Source: Gramella sp. MAR_2010_147
GTDB lineage: Bacteria > Bacteroidota > Bacteroidia > Flavobacteriales > Flavobacteriaceae
DNA length: 64,000 nt
Assembly (NCBI RefSeq): GCF_900105135.1
Contig: NZ_LT629741.1
Span: forward strand, 3,094,484 to 3,158,483
Direction: 5' to 3'
The notes below the pieces were generated by a model. That model was not told the origin of the DNA, made no database searches, and saw only the letters and a program-made list of their open reading frames with translations. The position numbers were made by a program, and so were the translations under genes. Of the stretch, positions 63,390-64,000 are shown piece by piece (positions within the stretch are counted from its first letter, which is position 1; every line of letters begins with the position of its first letter).

Positions 63390-64000
63390 ATGGCAAAATT
63401 AACTAAAAAGCAAAGAAGCTCAGTCTAAGATTGAGAACGGCAAAACTTATACAGTTGCCGAAGCTTCAGCTTTGATAAAAGAAGTTACCAACGCAAATTT
63501 TGATCCTTCTGTAGATTTAGCGGTTCGTTTGAACGTAGATCCTAGAAAAGCAAATCAAATGGTAAGAGGAGTGGTAACACTTCCGCATGGTACTGGTAAA
63601 GACGTTAAAGTTTTGGCTCTTGTTACTCCAGATAAGGAAGAAGAAGCTAAAGAAGCTGGTGCCGATTACGTTGGATTAGATGAGTATCTTGATAAGATCA
63701 AAGGCGGTTGGACAGATGTTGATGTGATCATCACTATGCCAAGCGTTATGGGTAAACTTGGACCTTTGGGACGTGTTCTTGGACCAAGAGGTTTAATGCC
63801 TAACCCAAAGACCGGTACAGTAACTATGGATATCGCTAAAGCGGTTTCTGATGTGAAGGCTGGTAAGATTGACTTTAAGGTAGATAAGCACGGAATTGTG
63901 CACGCTGGAGTTGGAAAAGCATCTTTTGATGCTGAGAAATTGCAGGTAACGCAAAGGAATTATTAACTACGCTGGTAAAATTGAAACCTCAGGCAGCAAA
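63390..64000 (+). CDS. rplA: Large ribosomal subunit protein uL1, frameshifted and cut by window end
   Basis: uL1 begins MAKLTKKQ at 63390; after 63412 the frame shifts by one, consistent with two A residues lost from the A-run, and then reads [21 protein letters not shown] through to [11 protein letters not shown] missing G near 63945 (GGG read as GG) shifts it again to [18 protein letters not shown]. The gene continues beyond 64000. uL1 forms the L1 stalk of the ribosome. Confidence 0.9.

Overview
The window is 64 kb of a low-GC, gene-dense chromosome from the phylum Bacteroidota, family Flavobacteriaceae. A marine Gramella/Christiangramia-like organism fits best, but that is an inference from gene content. 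The evidence is: recurrent promoter elements of the Bacteroidota form TAnnTTTG, often with an upstream TTG; almost no Shine-Dalgarno sequences except a near-perfect one before rpsU; many family-typical proteins (long NusB, DUF3276, DUF1573, DUF2851, imelysin lipoproteins, a FecA-like TonB receptor with a carboxypeptidase-like N domain); and a crtI-crtB-crtZ-crtY carotenoid operon. No CRISPR array, insertion sequence or prophage was seen.

Layout. 1-7.2 kb: a partial DinB-family gene, two peroxiredoxin/thioredoxin proteins, a CsaA-like protein, a secreted M14 carboxypeptidase, DUF3276 and an ABC exporter. 7.3-14.9 kb: leucine dehydrogenase, nusB-DUF1573-yajC, a YdeI-like protein and pepT on the minus strand, pyrD, a LysE exporter and HMG-CoA lyase. 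15.3-21.8 kb: an operon of DUF4856 lipoprotein, imelysin lipoprotein, HTTM membrane protein and TonB receptor, with two 23-bp near-palindromes around its promoter and a convergent small Cys-rich gene. 22-31 kb: guaB, an OmpH-like chaperone, two SurA-like proteins with a MoxR ATPase, aconitase and a TlpA-like protein. 31.2-36.2 kb: the carotenoid operon, led by a MerR/CarH-type regulator that keeps the cobalamin-binding motifs, so light control is plausible. 36.2-36.7 kb: tRNA-Leu and two tRNA-Lys genes plus a tRNA-Lys fragment. 36.8-45.7 kb: aroK, methyltransferases, an Hsp15-like protein, an FKBP lipoprotein, a NamZ-like protein, a LolE-like permease and cysteine synthase. 45.7-54.3 kb: two paralogous Na+:alanine symporters, each with an unusual periplasmic N-terminal extension, around a GDSL lipoprotein, DUF2851, PspC and a K+ channel; then a ComEA-like protein. 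54.4-59.8 kb: an acyl-CoA dehydrogenase with a duplicated 3' tail, a metallo-beta-lactamase-fold protein, rpsU, a lipoprotein alpha-amylase with a LacI-type palindrome, xerC and hpf. 59.9-64 kb: the tRNA(Thr,Tyr,Gly,Thr)-tuf-tRNA(Trp)-secE-nusG-rplK-rplA translation cluster.

The last 1.7 kb is abnormal. nusG, rplK and rplA, all expected to be essential, carry at least eight small indels between them, while tuf and secE just upstream are clean. Every one is a change in the length of a base run, so sequence error is the most likely explanation.

The most noteworthy candidates are the CarH-like switch over the carotenoid operon with its TAAACAA box cluster, the four-gene imelysin/HTTM/TonB system with its paired operators, the two symporters with a barrel-sandwich-like domain inserted before the transport core, and the rpsU Shine-Dalgarno site.
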